From Bradyrhizobium sacchari (GTDB taxonomy: Bacteria; Pseudomonadota; Alphaproteobacteria; Rhizobiales; Xanthobacteraceae): a stretch of 32,770 bases of DNA. Below the pieces are notes generated by a model. That model saw nothing but the letters and a program-made list of their open reading frames with translations. It made no database searches and was not told the DNA's origin. The position numbers and the translations under genes were made by a program. How positions within the stretch are numbered: the stretch's first letter is position 1; every line of letters starts with the position of its first letter. The stretch is from NCBI RefSeq assembly GCF_002068095.1, contig NZ_LWIG01000062.1, positions 58,434-91,203 of the forward strand, given 5' to 3'. This document shows positions 30,841-32,770 of the stretch, piece after piece.

Positions 30841-31794
30841 CTAGGAGTCACCCGTACTCTGGGAAAGATACGCTGCATAGGCGCGTTTCAGGCCATCCTG
30901 CAGACGGGTCGGCGCCGACCAGCCCAAATTTGTGAGACGACTGACATCGAGAAGCTTGCGCGGGGTGCCGTCGGGCCGCGATGTATCGAAAGAAATCTCG
31001 CCGCTGTAGCCGACGATGTCGGCGACAACGCGCGCGAACTCGGCGATGGTGACGTCCTTGCCGGTGCCGATGTTGACCAGTTCCGCACTCGAATAGGTCT
31101 TCATCAGGTGCACGCAGGCATCCGCCATGTCGTCGACGTAGAGGAACTCGCGCCGCGGCGTGCCGGTGCCCCACACCACCATGGTTTTCGCGCCCGAGAC
31201 CTTGGCCTCGTGAAAGCGGCGGATAAGAGCCGCCACCACATGGCTGAATTCAGGATGATAATTGTCGCCGGGGCCGTAGAGATTGGTCGGCATCACGCTG
31301 ATAAAGTCGCTGCCGTACTGACTGCGATAGGCTTCCGCCATCTTGATGCCGGCAATCTTGGCGATCGCATAGGGCTCGTTGGTCGGTTCCAGCGGACCCG
31401 TCAGCACCGAATCCTCACGCAGGGGCTGCGGCGCGAGCTTCGGATAGATGCAGGAGGATCCGAGGAACATCAGCTTCTCGGTGCCGTTCAGATGCGCAGC
31501 CTGGATCACGTTCGACGCGATCGCGATGTTGTCATAGATGAACTCGGCGCGCAGCGTGTTGTTGGCGACGATACCACCGACCTTGGCCGCAGCCAGAAAA
31601 ACGACCTGCGGCCGTGCCTTCGCAAACCAGTCAAACACCGCCGCCTGGCTGCAGAGATCGACGATGCCCCGGTCAGCCGTGAGAAGCCGCACATCCTCCC
31701 GCGCCAGCCGACGCACGATCGCGCTGCCGACCATGCCGCGATGGCCGGCGACGTAGACGCTCTTGCCCTTCAGTTCAAACGGTACGTTTGCCAC
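30841..31794 (-). CDS. fcl: GDP-L-fucose synthase
   Basis: A 317-residue bifunctional 3,5-epimerase/4-reductase that turns GDP-4-keto-6-deoxymannose into GDP-L-fucose with NADPH. It has VYVAGHRGMVGSAIVRRL (GxxGxxG), FLAAAKVGGI, the SSCIYPK active-site Ser-Cys region, YAIAKIAG (YxxxK) and MPTNLYGPGDNY. The rhizobial homologue NolK serves Nod-factor fucosylation, and the same reaction also serves LPS or exopolysaccharide. The GTG at 31794 fits the family start (VPFELKGK); the frame extends to a GTG at 31827. It overlaps the end of gmd by 20 bp, so the two form an operon. Confidence 0.93.
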   Translation of the reverse strand: MANVPFELKGKSVYVAGHRGMVGSAIVRRLAREDVRLLTADRGIVDLCSQAAVFDWFAKARPQVVFLAAAKVGGIVANNTLRAEFIYDNIAIASNVIQAAHLNGTEKLMFLGSSCIYPKLAPQPLREDSVLTGPLEPTNEPYAIAKIAGIKMAEAYRSQYGSDFISVMPTNLYGPGDNYHPEFSHVVAALIRRFHEAKVSGAKTMVVWGTGTPRREFLYVDDMADACVHLMKTYSSAELVNIGTGKDVTIAEFARVVADIVGYSGEISFDTSRPDGTPRKLLDVSRLTNLGWSAPTRLQDGLKRAYAAYLSQSTGDS

Positions 31795-32770
31795 TGCCTG
31801 CGTCCCGCTTTGCGTCCGCCAGATCACTTCTCATCATCTCCGCGACGAGCTCCGTGAACGTCCGCTTCGGCTTCCAACCCAGCACCTGGCGCGCCTTGCT
31901 GGCGTCGCCGACGAGCAGATCAACCTCGGTGGGGCGGAAATAGGCTGGATCGATCTTCACCACCGTCTTGCCGCTTGCGGCATCGACGCCGGTCTCCTCG
32001 ACGCCCTTGCCGCGCCATTCGACGCGGCGGCCGACTTGCGCGAACGAGAGCTCGACCATCTCGCGCACCGAGTGCATCTCGCCGGTGGCGAGCACGAAGT
32101 CGTCCGGCTTGTCGGCCTGCAGGATCTTGTGCATGCCCTCGACGTAATCCCGGGCATGGCCCCAGTCGCGCTTGGCCTCGAGATTGCCGAGATAGAGCGT
32201 ATCCTCGAGCCCGACCTCGATGCGGGCGACGCCACGGGTGATCTTGCGGGTGACGAAGGTCTCGCCGCGGATCGGGCTCTCGTGGTTGAACAGGATGCCG
32301 TTGCTGGCGAACATGCCATAGGCTTCGCGGTAGTTCACCGTGATCCAGTAGCCGTAGAGTTTTGCGACGCCATAGGGCGAGCGCGGATAGAACGGCGTCG
32401 TTTCCTTCTGCGGGATCTCCTGCACGAGACCGTAGAGCTCGGAGGTCGAGGCCTGGTAGAACCGCGTCTCCTTCTCCATGCCGAGGATGCGGATCGCCTC
32501 CAGCAGGCGCAGCACGCCGACCGCGTCGGCATTGGCGGTGTATTCCGGGCTCTCGAAGCTGACCGCGACGTGGCTCTGGGCCGCGAGATTGTAGATCTCG
32601 GTGGGGCGGATCTGCTGCACCAGGCGGATCAGATTGGTCGAATCCGTCATGTCGCCATAGTGCATCAGGAACGGCACGTTGCCGACATGCGGGTCCTGAT
32701 AGAGGTGGTCTACGCGCCCGGTGTTGAATGAGGACGAGCGTCGCTTGATGCCGTGCACGATGTAGCCGAG
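31775..32770 (-). CDS. gmd: GDP-mannose 4,6-dehydratase (5' end outside window)
   Basis: The frame runs off the right edge; about 331 residues are visible and roughly the first 25-30 (with the GxxGxxG) are outside. It dehydrates GDP-mannose to GDP-4-keto-6-deoxymannose, the substrate of Fcl. Visible motifs are YGDMTDSTNL, IYNLAAQSHVAVSFESPEYT, the STSELYG catalytic Thr/Ser-Glu, YPRSPYGVAKLYGYW (YxxxK) and NGILFNHESPIRGETFVTRK. It is the first of the gmd-fcl pair. Confidence 0.95.
   Translation of the reverse strand, partial: LGYIVHGIKRRSSSFNTGRVDHLYQDPHVGNVPFLMHYGDMTDSTNLIRLVQQIRPTEIYNLAAQSHVAVSFESPEYTANADAVGVLRLLEAIRILGMEKETRFYQASTSELYGLVQEIPQKETTPFYPRSPYGVAKLYGYWITVNYREAYGMFASNGILFNHESPIRGETFVTRKITRGVARIEVGLEDTLYLGNLEAKRDWGHARDYVEGMHKILQADKPDDFVLATGEMHSVREMVELSFAQVGRRVEWRGKGVEETGVDAASGKTVVKIDPAYFRPTEVDLLVGDASKARQVLGWKPKRTFTELVAEMMRSDLADAKRDAGSGKRTV

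Noticed and set aside
30888..32562. Several open frames on both strands inside fcl and gmd
   Set aside because: All are shadows of the two well-defined nucleotide-sugar genes.
1..32770. CRISPR arrays, rRNA and tRNA genes
   Set aside because: No regularly spaced direct repeats and no cloverleaf or rRNA-like segments were noticed on either strand, although tRNA detection by eye is not exhaustive.

Overview
The window looks like an accessory region of an alphaproteobacterial chromosome, most likely Bradyrhizobium or a close relative. Coding regions are GC-rich, and many small proteins here resemble uncharacterised families I associate with Bradyrhizobium (DUF6894, DUF1488, short E/R-rich helical proteins). 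It ends in GDP-fucose genes typical of rhizobial surface polysaccharide loci. The genus call is from recall of protein families, not from a search.

Layout. (1) 1-764: C-terminal part of a PaaK-like adenylate-forming CoA ligase. (2) About 1.2-9.9 kb: a prophage remnant. It holds a ParB/methyltransferase fusion, a DUF5681 protein and a large terminase in an overlapping operon. These are followed by a frameshifted Mrr-like nuclease divergent from a broken XRE regulator, then a recombination operon of YqaJ-type exonuclease, an ERF annealing protein fused to an HNH-like domain, and a hypothetical gene. No capsid, portal or tail genes are present. (3) 10.3-16.0 kb: an island of about 17 very small genes (32-119 aa), mostly on the minus strand, including CspA divergent from a ribosomal protein S21 gene. 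(4) 16.3-20.2 kb: a frameshifted IS5-type transposase, a large serine recombinase that could be the integrase of the region, a terminator and two small genes. (5) 20.3-27.3 kb: a lower-GC glycan-modification cassette (GT2 glycosyltransferase, methyltransferase, GNAT acyltransferase, polytopic GT-C-like protein) lying between two differently deleted copies of one IS21-family element in the same orientation. (6) 27.4-28.8 kb: a decayed collagen-like lipoprotein gene and sequence without a confident gene. (7) 28.8-32.8 kb: surface-polysaccharide sugar genes gmhB, an NAD-dependent epimerase/dehydratase, fcl and gmd (gmd runs off the right edge).

How it fits together. The right third supplies activated sugars (GDP-fucose through Gmd then Fcl, and a heptose phosphatase) and decorating enzymes for LPS or another envelope glycan. 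The left two thirds are mobile DNA in several stages of decay; at least seven genes carry visible frameshifts or deletions. The most interesting points are the ERF-HNH fusion beside the exonuclease with a terminator-like hairpin in its leader, the regulator/nuclease pair with a palindrome between them, the mini-gene island, and the IS21-bracketed glycan cassette. All functional statements are inferred by reading the sequence; no database search was run.
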